Source: an uncultured Eubacteriales bacterium
GTDB lineage: Bacteria; Bacillota; Clostridia; Christensenellales; Borkfalkiaceae
Assembly: GCA_902465495.1 (NCBI GenBank)
Contig: CABQND010000010.1
Coordinates: 1-42,168 of the forward strand
Direction of reading: 5' to 3'
DNA length: 42,168 nt
The position numbers were made by a program, and so were the translations under genes. The notes under the pieces are model-generated. The model saw only the letters and a list, made by a program, of their open reading frames with translations. It was not told the origin of the DNA and did no database searches. Numbering within the stretch: position 1 is the stretch's first letter; every line of letters begins with the position of its first letter. Below are positions 22,511 to 29,996 of this stretch, one piece after another.

Positions 22511-24048
22511 GTATTTCTGTTGCGGAAACGATCGGCTGCGATGTCCTGGTGATTGGCAGGGGCGTTGCGGGGTTGCGCGCGGCGGAGGAATGTTCGGCGC
22601 GCGGCCTTCATACGGTCGTGTTGGGCGCAGATAAAGGCAATTCGCCTTTCATTCACGGTTTCAACGTGCCGCTTGCGGCAGGCGACAGTGCGGAATGCTT
22701 CTATCAAGATACGCGCAGGAGCGGATGCCTGCAAAACGATAAAGCGCTGGTGCGCATGCTCTGCAACAGGGCGCAGTCCGCGTTTGATTTTCTCGCCGAA
22801 TTGGGGATCGCGCCCAACCGTAACGCAGACGGAAGCATTCAGCTCATTCGCGCGGTGGGATGCAGTTATCCGCGCGTGGTCAGCGTCGGAAACGAGGCGG
22901 GCGCTGCCGTCATGGCAAAGCTTGAAGAGCGCCTTTTCCGTCGCGGGAATACTCTCATTTTGCGCGGCCGCGCGTTGCGGCTATGCACAAAGGACGGTAA
23001 AATTTGCGGCGCGCTTGCAAAAACGAAGGATAAAACTGTTTTGATCGGTGCGTCGGCAGTTGTGTGCGCGTGGGGCGGATTTGCGGGACTGTTTCCGTTC
23101 ACGACCAACTCGCATGAAAACGGGGAGAGCATCGGACTGTTGAGCGAAGCAGGTGCGGAGCTTGTCGATCTGGAATTTATTCAATTCGAGCCATGCGCCG
23201 CGGTATGGCCGCCGCCCGTGCGCGGCAAGGGCATGATCACAACTCTTTTTCATGAAGGGGCGGTACTGCGCAACGGGCTCGGGAAACGATTCTGCGACGA
23301 GAGATCGGAAAAAGACGTGCTTGCGGCAGCGATCCATGCAGAAATTGCCGCGCACCGCCAAACGCCGCACGGAGGCGTATGGTTTGACGCGAGCGGCGTG
23401 GGCAGAAAGCGCCTGGAAGAAGTGTACGGATCATATGTGCGCCGATACAAAGATGTCGGCATTGACATTGCATCGGAGCCGTTTGAGGTCGCTCCTGCGC
23501 CGCACACGACACTCGGCGGTGCAAAAATCGATGCCTCTTGCGCGACCAATGTTTTGGGTTTGTTCGCCTGCGGAGAGGCGGCGGGCGGCATTCACGGCGC
23601 AAACCGTATCGGCGGGAATGCCGGGCTGGAAACATTGGTATTCGGTGCCGTAGCGGGAGAGAGCGCAGCGAAATATGTTTTGCAGAATCAATGCAGACAG
23701 TCTGTGAGCGAGCATTTGACGGATGCGGCGGGCGGTGTCGGTGCGGATCGGATGCTTTTACGAGAAAAAGTGGGTGATGCGCTCGGCGTCGTGCGCAGCG
23801 CAAAAGGGCTGAAAGATCTTGTCGATTATGCTGAAGAGACATTGTTGCAAGTCGGAGAAAACGAAGAAGATTTGTTGCGTTATCGAGGCGAACTGACGAC
23901 TGCGCGACTTGCGGCACTGAGTGCGCTTGCACGCGAAGAGAGTGTCGGCTGTCATCGGCGCAGTGATTTTGAAAACCGCGCAGAAAAAAGATACAGAGTG
24001 ATCGCGCAGGGCAAAGCGGTGCGGCGCGAGTTTACGGAGGAAATATGA
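22507..24048 (+). CDS. FAD-dependent oxidoreductase (fumarate reductase flavoprotein-like)
   Basis: The protein has 513 residues and belongs to the succinate dehydrogenase/fumarate reductase/L-aspartate oxidase flavoprotein superfamily. It has the dinucleotide loop VIGRGVAGLRAAEE, the central segment FIHGFNVPLAAGDS, an active-site-type HTTLGGAKID, and the FAD-binding ANRIGGNAGLETL. It has no signal peptide, haem motif or FMN-binding domain, so it should be cytosolic and would use its own electron carrier. The start chosen is the ATG in the ATGA overlap with the dehydratase stop. A longer open frame from 22369 lies inside the dehydratase gene. Its substrate is unknown; a 2-keto acid, enoate or amino acid is possible. 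Confidence 0.82.
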   Translation: MSISVAETIGCDVLVIGRGVAGLRAAEECSARGLHTVVLGADKGNSPFIHGFNVPLAAGDSAECFYQDTRRSGCLQNDKALVRMLCNRAQSAFDFLAELGIAPNRNADGSIQLIRAVGCSYPRVVSVGNEAGAAVMAKLEERLFRRGNTLILRGRALRLCTKDGKICGALAKTKDKTVLIGASAVVCAWGGFAGLFPFTTNSHENGESIGLLSEAGAELVDLEFIQFEPCAAVWPPPVRGKGMITTLFHEGAVLRNGLGKRFCDERSEKDVLAAAIHAEIAAHRQTPHGGVWFDASGVGRKRLEEVYGSYVRRYKDVGIDIASEPFEVAPAPHTTLGGAKIDASCATNVLGLFACGEAAGGIHGANRIGGNAGLETLVFGAVAGESAAKYVLQNQCRQSVSEHLTDAAGGVGADRMLLREKVGDALGVVRSAKGLKDLVDYAEETLLQVGENEEDLLRYRGELTTARLAALSALAREESVGCHRRSDFENRAEKRYRVIAQGKAVRREFTEEI

Positions 24049-25556
24049 AAAAAATCAAGATATTGCACAACCGTTATGTTGATTCCGTGACCCTGATGTC
24101 GGTCGGAGAACGGGTTGTCGCGGAAGCGGGAGCAGAAAACGCGGAAGCGCAGATGGCGACGCCTGCCAATTTAGAAGTGCTGAATATGCTCGGTTATTCC
24201 GTGCCGTCGTCGGCGGGGCCGAACGATCTGGTGCTTGCCGTTACCGCAAAGGACGGCGAAACGGCCGAGAGGGCATTGCAACTCTTGGAAGACTGTCTGA
24301 ACCATAAAGCGGATGACAATCGCGTTTATCACAGCCTTGATGAGATCGATCTGCAGGAAGATCCGTATGATCTCGTGCAGATTTCGCTGCCCGGAAAATA
24401 TGCGGCGGCGGAAGCGGAAAAGGCCATTCGAAAGGGGCTGGACGTATTTATTTTTTCGGATAATGTTCCGATCGAGGAGGAAGTGCGGATCAAAAAACTC
24501 GGCATCGAATGCGGATGCCTTGTCATGGGACCTGATTGCGGAGTCGGAATATTGAAAGGTGTGGCGCTCGCCGCGGGGAGCGTGGTGCGCAAAGGCAGGA
24601 TCGGAATTATAGGAGCGTCGGGGAGCGGCGCACAGGAAGTGTCCTGCGTTATCGAGCGCTGCGGTGCGGGCGTGTCTTCTCTGATCGGTACGGGCGGGCG
24701 TGATCTGAGCCGCGAAGTGGGCGGTCTGACCATGTTGTATGCTTTGGAAAAGCTGGAAAACGACGAGGAGACGGACGTGATCGTTCTTGTTTCCAAGGTT
24801 GCGGACAGACAGGTCATGGAAAAGGTACTTACCCGTGCGGACGGATGCAAAAAGCCCGTTGTAGCAGTATTTTTGGGCGCGGACAAGGAAATGTTTGCCG
24901 CGCACCGCGTGCATTATGCGGAATTTTTGGCGGACGCTGCGCTGATCGCGGTGCGCCTTGCGGGCGGGAAAACTGCGAGTATCATGACACAAGACGAGAT
25001 CGACGCCCTTGCGGAAGCCGAGTGTAAAAAGTATGGGAAGGAGCAGAAATATCTGCGGGCGCTGTATTGCGGCGGAACCTTTGCGGAAGAGAGCGTGCTG
25101 TACTGGAAGCAGGAGCTGCCTTTCGTAAAGTTTTGCGGAAACGTACCCGGAACGGAAAAGGGAAACGCAGATACTGCGGGGCATGCAGTGCTGGATCTCG
25201 GGGCGGAGGAATATACGCAGTGCGCGCCGCATCCCGTATTTGAACCTGCGCTCCGCAATGCCAAACTGCAAAAAATATTGGATGATGAGCGCACGGCGGT
25301 AGCGGTGTTTGACGTGATCACGGGCCCGGGGGTACATGTTCATCCTGCGGACGAAGCGGCAAAACTTTGCCGTGAGGCAATTTCGAGGCGGGGCGGAAAG
25401 CTTACGGTGATTGCAAATATCTGCGGGGCGGAAGGCGATCCGCAAAATGTCAAGCGCATCGCCGAAGAGCTTCGCGCGGCGGGTGTAATTGTGACAGGGA
25501 GCAATAAAGATAGCGCCTGTCTTGCTGCGGCGATTTTAAGGAGGTTGAGTGCATGA
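24045..25556 (+). CDS. fdrA: FdrA-family protein (AllF-like, acyl-CoA synthetase alpha-like)
   Basis: This 503-residue protein carries the FdrA pattern GPDCGVGILKG, IGASGSGAQEVSCV and LIGTGGRDLSREVGG, resembling two CoA-binding and ligase-like Rossmann modules of succinyl-CoA synthetase alpha. FdrA (AllF) is a subunit of oxamate carbamoyltransferase in enterobacteria. The normal FdrA protein ends in a short domain with a DWRPP motif; here that domain is encoded by the separate small gene that follows. Four-base ATGA overlaps link it to the genes on both sides. I infer a phosphorolytic transfer that generates an acyl- or carbamoyl-phosphate. Confidence 0.87.
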   Translation: MKKIKILHNRYVDSVTLMSVGERVVAEAGAENAEAQMATPANLEVLNMLGYSVPSSAGPNDLVLAVTAKDGETAERALQLLEDCLNHKADDNRVYHSLDEIDLQEDPYDLVQISLPGKYAAAEAEKAIRKGLDVFIFSDNVPIEEEVRIKKLGIECGCLVMGPDCGVGILKGVALAAGSVVRKGRIGIIGASGSGAQEVSCVIERCGAGVSSLIGTGGRDLSREVGGLTMLYALEKLENDEETDVIVLVSKVADRQVMEKVLTRADGCKKPVVAVFLGADKEMFAAHRVHYAEFLADAALIAVRLAGGKTASIMTQDEIDALAEAECKKYGKEQKYLRALYCGGTFAEESVLYWKQELPFVKFCGNVPGTEKGNADTAGHAVLDLGAEEYTQCAPHPVFEPALRNAKLQKILDDERTAVAVFDVITGPGVHVHPADEAAKLCREAISRRGGKLTVIANICGAEGDPQNVKRIAEELRAAGVIVTGSNKDSACLAAAILRRLSA

Positions 25557-25729
25557 AGGCGCAAAACGAAAAGACTTGTAAAGAAGAAAAACTGCGAGTG
25601 ATCAACATCGGGCTTGCGGCGTTTTACGATGCAGTGGCGACGCAGGGCGCCAAAGCTGTGCAGTTGGACTGGCGTCCGCCTGTGGAGCCGGACAAGGACG
25701 TTGCGGATATTTTGGATGATTTAATGTAG
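25553..25729 (+). CDS. Split-off FdrA C-terminal / YlbE N-terminal domain, 58 residues
   Basis: A 58-codon gene with AAGGAGG eight bases upstream overlaps the fdrA stop by four bases. Its product (RVINIGLAAFYDAVATQGAK, then AVQLDWRPPVEPDKDVADIL) carries the NxGL-F-x-QGA-V-x-DWRPP pattern known as the C-terminal piece of FdrA or the N-terminal piece of its DUF1116 partner. The reading frame is intact, so it is a separate subunit and not a frameshift. It should bridge the two large subunits. Confidence 0.75.
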   Translation: MKAQNEKTCKEEKLRVINIGLAAFYDAVATQGAKAVQLDWRPPVEPDKDVADILDDLM

Positions 25730-25743
25730 GAGGAAGACCTTAT

Positions 25744-27000
25744 ATGGATATCAAAGAACGTATCGAGAGAGCGAACGATGCGGCAGTGCATTGCGTGATC
25801 GATGCAGACCCGGTATGGGTAGATATACTGCCTGCGGGGGAGTGCGTGGAAGGCTTGAAAGATCATATGATCCTGCATTCGGGGCCTCCGGTGGAGTTTC
25901 GGGATATGTGCATGCTGCATCGGCGCGGCATGGTCAGCGGCGTGTTGTTTGAGGGTTGGGCAAAGACCGAAGAAGAGGCGTTGAAACTTCTGGAATCGGG
26001 AGCGATCGAGATGGACAGCGCACACAATCACAATACGGTCGGTGCCGGTACGGGCATCATCACGAAATCGGTCGCCATGATCGTGATCGAGGACAGACGT
26101 ACGGGCAAGCGGGCGGCGACATTCCCTGCGGAGGGACCGTTTCAAGGAGGGTTCTGCGGCTGGGGACTGTATTCGCCCGAGATTGCGGAAAATCTGCGTT
26201 ATATGCGCGAAGAGTTGTTCCCGATTCTGCGCGATGTTTTGAAAAAGCGCGGCGGGCTTGCGATCAAGCCCATTCTTGCCGAGGCGTTGCAGATGGGCGA
26301 CGAGCATCATACGAGGCAGACCGCGGCGGATCTTTTGTTTGATAAACAGATTCTTCCCGATCTGTTCCGTGCCGATTATCCGAAAGAACAGATCATGAAA
26401 GTTGTCGATTATGTCGTGCAGACGCCGCGGTTTTTCCATTGCTACGGTCAGGGCGCGAGCAAGGCGGCAATGCTTTCGGCAGAGGGGATCGAATATTCGA
26501 CGATGGTGACTGCATTCGGCGGCAACGCAAAAGAATTCGGCATTAAAGTCGCGGGACTTCCCGGGCAATGGTTTACGGCACCCGCGCCGATGATGAGGGG
26601 ACGCTACACATCATCCAAATACACCGAAAAAGATCAGCTTCCGTGGATCGGCGACAGTTGTGTCGTGGAATGTGCGGGACTGGGCGGAATGGCGGCGGCG
26701 GCGAGCCCGATCGTCTGCGCCCTGCGCGGCATGAAACTGCGCGATGCGATCAACCTGACGCGGGAAATGGAGCAGATCAGCATTGCGAAAAACCCGAATT
26801 TCCCCGTGCCCAATCTGGATTTCGATTTTACGCCTGTGGGCATCGATATCCGCAAGGTTTTAAAGACGGGGATCGCGCCCGAAATTCACGGCGGCATGTT
26901 CAACCATAACGGCGGGCTGATCGGCGCGGGAAGTGCGCGTGTTCCGATGGAATGCTTTAAAAAGGCATTGATTGCGTTCCGCGACAAATATATGTCGTGA
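25744..27000 (+). CDS. DUF1116 protein (YlbE/AllG-like)
   Basis: This 418-residue protein is recognised as the DUF1116 partner of FdrA. It starts with IERANDAAVHCVIDADPVWV, then LPAGECVEGLKDHMILHSGP, VSGVLFEGWAKTEEEAL, NTVGAGTGI, and later FGGNAKEFGIKVAGLPGQWF. AGGAGGAAGACC precedes the ATG. In AllFGH, this subunit is part of oxamate carbamoyltransferase. All three protein families of that complex are therefore in this operon, interleaved with sugar-acid genes. The active-site chemistry cannot be read directly, and a substrate other than oxamate is plausible. Confidence 0.83.
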   Translation: MDIKERIERANDAAVHCVIDADPVWVDILPAGECVEGLKDHMILHSGPPVEFRDMCMLHRRGMVSGVLFEGWAKTEEEALKLLESGAIEMDSAHNHNTVGAGTGIITKSVAMIVIEDRRTGKRAATFPAEGPFQGGFCGWGLYSPEIAENLRYMREELFPILRDVLKKRGGLAIKPILAEALQMGDEHHTRQTAADLLFDKQILPDLFRADYPKEQIMKVVDYVVQTPRFFHCYGQGASKAAMLSAEGIEYSTMVTAFGGNAKEFGIKVAGLPGQWFTAPAPMMRGRYTSSKYTEKDQLPWIGDSCVVECAGLGGMAAAASPIVCALRGMKLRDAINLTREMEQISIAKNPNFPVPNLDFDFTPVGIDIRKVLKTGIAPEIHGGMFNHNGGLIGAGSARVPMECFKKALIAFRDKYMS

Positions 27001-27026
27001 CGCTCACGGATCAATGGAGGAAGCGT

Positions 27027-28058
27027 ATGAAAAAGCTGACAGCATTCGGAGAATTGATGATGCGTCTGTCGCCGCCCGGGAAAGAGTTATTATACAGGGC
27101 GCCTTCATTGCGTGTTACGTTCGGCGGTGCCGAAGCAAATGTGGCGGTGCTCAATGCGCTTTTCGGGGATAATGCGGAGTTTGTCACTGCGCTTCCCGAA
27201 AATGATTGGGGCCGAACCGCTGTTGCCGAACTGGCCGCTTGCGGGGTCGGTACGGGCAACATACTGTTTACGGAAGGAAGGATGGGCGTATATTTTACCG
27301 AAACGGGTTCAAACATGCGCCCTTCCAAAGTTTTGTACGACCGCGACGGCAGTGCGTTTGCCTGTTTGAAAAAAGATTCGATCGATTGGGGAAAGGCGCT
27401 TTCGGACTGTGATTGGTTTCATGTAACAGGCATCACGCCCGCTCTTACAGAGACGCTTTGCACGCAAAGTCTTCATGCCGCGGAGCATTGCCGCGCGGCG
27501 GGTATACGCGTTTCGTTCGATGTCAATTATCGCAGCAAACTCTGGCGTTGGGGCAGGACGGCGGAAGAAGTCATTCCGATGTTTTTGTCGCGCGCCGACG
27601 TGGTTTTTGCAGGTGTGGACGATCATTGCCGCTGTCTGGGATATGCGCAGGACGAAAAGAAAAACAAACTGCCCTATGCGGAGCAGTTTGTTGGGATGTG
27701 CGATAAAATGTTTGATACGTATCCGGGGATTTCGTGCATTGCTTCGGGATTGCGCCGCAGCGAAAATGCAGACCGCAATGAGTGGGGCGGTATCCTTTGT
27801 TTGCGCGGGGAGGCAAAACCATACATAAGCAGGACGTATGCAATAAGCGATATCGTGGACAGGATCGGCGTTGGAGATTGCTTTGCGGGAGCTCTCATTT
27901 ATGCGCTGCGCCACAGTATGAAGCCGCAGGAGAGTGTGGATTTTGCCGCCGCAGCATCGGCGCTCAAATATACGCATTACGGTGATTTCATGCAGGAAGA
28001 TCTCAATTCTGTGCAGGCGCTTGTGCGGGGCGGAGATGGCGGAAGGGTATGCCGCTGA
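27027..28058 (+). CDS. kdgK: 2-keto-3-deoxygluconate kinase (PfkB family)
   Basis: This 343-residue PfkB-type kinase phosphorylates KDG or a close analogue to give the aldolase substrate. Motifs are FGGAEANVAV (sugar binding), SFDVNYRSKLWRW (KDG kinase signature) and the ATP/anion hole DRIGVGDCFAGALIY. I chose the ATG at 27027 behind GGAGGAAGCG; a reading from 26997 starts inside the previous stop region. It is the last gene of the operon. The AraC regulator gene converges on it 25 bases later without a visible terminator. Confidence 0.92.
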   Translation: MKKLTAFGELMMRLSPPGKELLYRAPSLRVTFGGAEANVAVLNALFGDNAEFVTALPENDWGRTAVAELAACGVGTGNILFTEGRMGVYFTETGSNMRPSKVLYDRDGSAFACLKKDSIDWGKALSDCDWFHVTGITPALTETLCTQSLHAAEHCRAAGIRVSFDVNYRSKLWRWGRTAEEVIPMFLSRADVVFAGVDDHCRCLGYAQDEKKNKLPYAEQFVGMCDKMFDTYPGISCIASGLRRSENADRNEWGGILCLRGEAKPYISRTYAISDIVDRIGVGDCFAGALIYALRHSMKPQESVDFAAAASALKYTHYGDFMQEDLNSVQALVRGGDGGRVCR

Positions 28059-28083
28059 TTGTTTCTTTACGAAAACGCGTCTT

Positions 28084-28881
28084 TTACGGACGGGGAAAAC
28101 TCTGTATGGGCGGGACGTCCGCGATGAAGGAGTCGCGGTATTCCTTAGGGGACATTTTGAATTTGTTCAAAAAAGCACGATAAAAGACAGAATAATCCTC
28201 AATGCCGACCATGCTGCAGATACGCGTAAAGGGAAGATCGGTAAAAGCGATCAGATCGCCCGCCTTGACCATGCGGTATTCGGTCAGGTATTTATGCGGC
28301 GGAAGACCGTACGCCTCGCGGAAAAGATTGATGATTTGATTTTTGGAAAGGTAGACAGTATTTTCGATATCCGCAATGGTGACGGGTTCGGTATAATGAG
28401 AAATGAGGAAGGAATGGATTTTCTGCGCGGCAGTGTCTGTGTGCTGGCTTTTGTACAGCTCGGTGAGCAGGGAATACAGCAGGGATTCGTATTCGAGCGC
28501 GGAGGCCGTGAGGCTGAGTCCGCTGATAGCGTCGATGAGAGGATTGATGCGGGCGGGGTCGTAATTTCCTCGGATAGGCAGAGTTCCGTCTGTACCGTAT
28601 GCCGCGCCCGTAAAGCTGATGTAAAAATAATTGGGAGAATCGCTCGGGACGGGACCGTCCTGAAAGTTGTGCGGCCGCTGGATGTAATATTCGCCCGGCC
28701 GCACTTCGCATTTAACGCCGTTTTCGGAAAAGCGGAGTGTTCCTTTTCGCAATATGATAAGAATAGAGCGATTTTCAACCATTCGAGAGATATGACGTTC
28801 GCCTGGCAAAAATTGTCGGATACCTGCTGTCAGAAAGTGGGGCAGCACGTTAAAGTTTAATTTTACGGTAGAATTTTCCAT
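28084..28881 (-). CDS. AraC-family transcriptional regulator
   Basis: This 265-residue protein has an N-terminal cupin-like sensor (LHS pattern GTLRFSENGVKCEVRPGEYY IQRP split over two strands) and a C-terminal pair of helix-turn-helix units. The latter is HSFLISHYTEPVTIADIENT, then LFREAYGLPPHKYLTEYRM, and finally ICSMVGIEDYSVFYRAFLNK with the closing KMSPKEYRD. This is typical of AraC-type activators of carbohydrate genes. I placed the start at the ATG at 28881, because a predicted -10 box ends seven bases before it; the message would be leaderless. It diverges from the GH43/ABC locus and most likely activates it in response to the imported sugar. Confidence 0.9.
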   Translation of the reverse strand: MENSTVKLNFNVLPHFLTAGIRQFLPGERHISRMVENRSILIILRKGTLRFSENGVKCEVRPGEYYIQRPHNFQDGPVPSDSPNYFYISFTGAAYGTDGTLPIRGNYDPARINPLIDAISGLSLTASALEYESLLYSLLTELYKSQHTDTAAQKIHSFLISHYTEPVTIADIENTVYLSKNQIINLFREAYGLPPHKYLTEYRMVKAGDLIAFTDLPFTRICSMVGIEDYSVFYRAFLNKFKMSPKEYRDSFIADVPPIQSFPRP

Positions 28882-28888
28882 AGAAACG

Positions 28889-28917
28889 ATTATATCAAAA
28901 AATTTTGCTTTTTGCAA
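28889..28917 (-). promoter_or_regulatory. Promoter giving a leaderless AraC regulator transcript
   Basis: On the minus strand TTGCAA (28912-28917), 17 bases, TATAAT (28889-28894), then CGTTTCT and the ATG at 28881. The expected start of transcription is at or one base before the ATG. Confidence 0.65.
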
Positions 28918-28947
28918 TGTTTTTGTGGGATTTTTACTATTGAAAAA

Positions 28948-28975
28948 TTGCGTTTGCGGGTATAGAGTATATATA
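28948..28975 (+). promoter_or_regulatory. Likely promoter of the glycan-use locus
   Basis: TTGCGT (28948-28953), a 16-base spacer and TATATA (28970-28975). The boxes deviate from consensus, as expected for an activator-dependent promoter next to an AraC gene. Confidence 0.45.
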
Positions 28976-29043
28976 TAGAGTGCGCGCGGGCGAAAAAAGC
29001 AAAATGCGCGCGGGAAGAATAATCGCAATAAGGAGGCAGGAAA

Positions 29044-29946
29044 TTGCATTTTTTGAACACGGGCGTTTCGGGCGCCGATCCGTACATACTCAGGGACGGA
29101 GATAAGTATTACATGTACGCGACGACGCCGGGGTCGGTGCCCGGTTTCAAGTGTCATGTATCCGACGATCTGCAAAGCTGGCAAGACGCAGGTTATTGCC
29201 TGACGAGCGAACAAAGTTTCGGATATAAAAATTTTTGGGCGCCCGAAGTGGTAAAGCATCGCGGGAAATACATCATGCATTATTCGGCGCGCGAGCAAGG
29301 TTCGGAGCTTTTGCGAATCGGTGTGGCAATAGCCGATACTCCCGAAGGTCCGTTTCGGGACGCATTTTCGCAGCCGCTTTTGGCGGTAGAAGGCAAATCG
29401 ACCATCGACGCGCACTGTTTCCGAGATGACGACGGGAAGAATTATCTCTTTTTCTCGATGGACTGTCCTACCAATATTGTAAACGGTGTGCATACCAGCC
29501 AGACGATGTGCATTCGTTTAGACGACAATCTGACGAAGACGATCGGCGAATATAAGTTGATTTCAACGCCGGATTGCGAGTGGGAAACGTCGCAGAACAA
29601 GGAATGGCAGTGGAACGAAGGGCCGTTCGTTTTAAAGCACGACGGAAAGTATTATCTGACCTATTCGGCAAACTATTATGCGAGCCGGAAATATGCGGTC
29701 GGGTTTGCGGTGGCGGAGCGGGCGGACGGACCGTACTGCAAGAGTGAAAAAAATCCCATTCTTGCGTATGTGGAAAACGAGATGTCGGGTCCGGGGCACA
29801 ATTCCTTTTTTACGGCAAAAGACGGGAAGCTCAAATGTGCTTTTCATATTCATGCGGATTACAACGATCCCAAGGGCAGTCGCGTGGTGTGCGTAGCGGA
29901 CGCGGGATTTGATAAAGACGGGGATCTGTTTGTTGATTATAAATAA
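29044..29946 (+). CDS. Glycoside hydrolase family 43 enzyme, cytosolic
   Basis: This 300-residue protein is a single five-bladed propeller. GH43 marks are VSGADPYILRDGDKYYMYAT (catalytic base Asp), FWAPEVV, STIDAHCFRDDDGK (pKa-modulating Asp) and WNEGPFVLKHDGKYYLTYSA (catalytic acid Glu). GH43 enzymes remove arabinose or xylose units from arabinans and arabinoxylans. It has no signal peptide, so it would act on imported oligosaccharides. The start is a TTG with AGGAGG seven bases upstream; no ATG exists in this frame nearby. First gene of the locus, followed by the transporter genes after 50 bases. Confidence 0.9.
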   Translation: MHFLNTGVSGADPYILRDGDKYYMYATTPGSVPGFKCHVSDDLQSWQDAGYCLTSEQSFGYKNFWAPEVVKHRGKYIMHYSAREQGSELLRIGVAIADTPEGPFRDAFSQPLLAVEGKSTIDAHCFRDDDGKNYLFFSMDCPTNIVNGVHTSQTMCIRLDDNLTKTIGEYKLISTPDCEWETSQNKEWQWNEGPFVLKHDGKYYLTYSANYYASRKYAVGFAVAERADGPYCKSEKNPILAYVENEMSGPGHNSFFTAKDGKLKCAFHIHADYNDPKGSRVVCVADAGFDKDGDLFVDYK

Positions 29947-29996
29947 GCCGAGAAACAGATCATTAAAACAAATATGGAAATTACGAGGAGGAAACA

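Noticed and set aside
24171..25445. 424-codon minus-strand ORF
   Set aside because: Antisense of fdrA, with no start signal and atypical composition.
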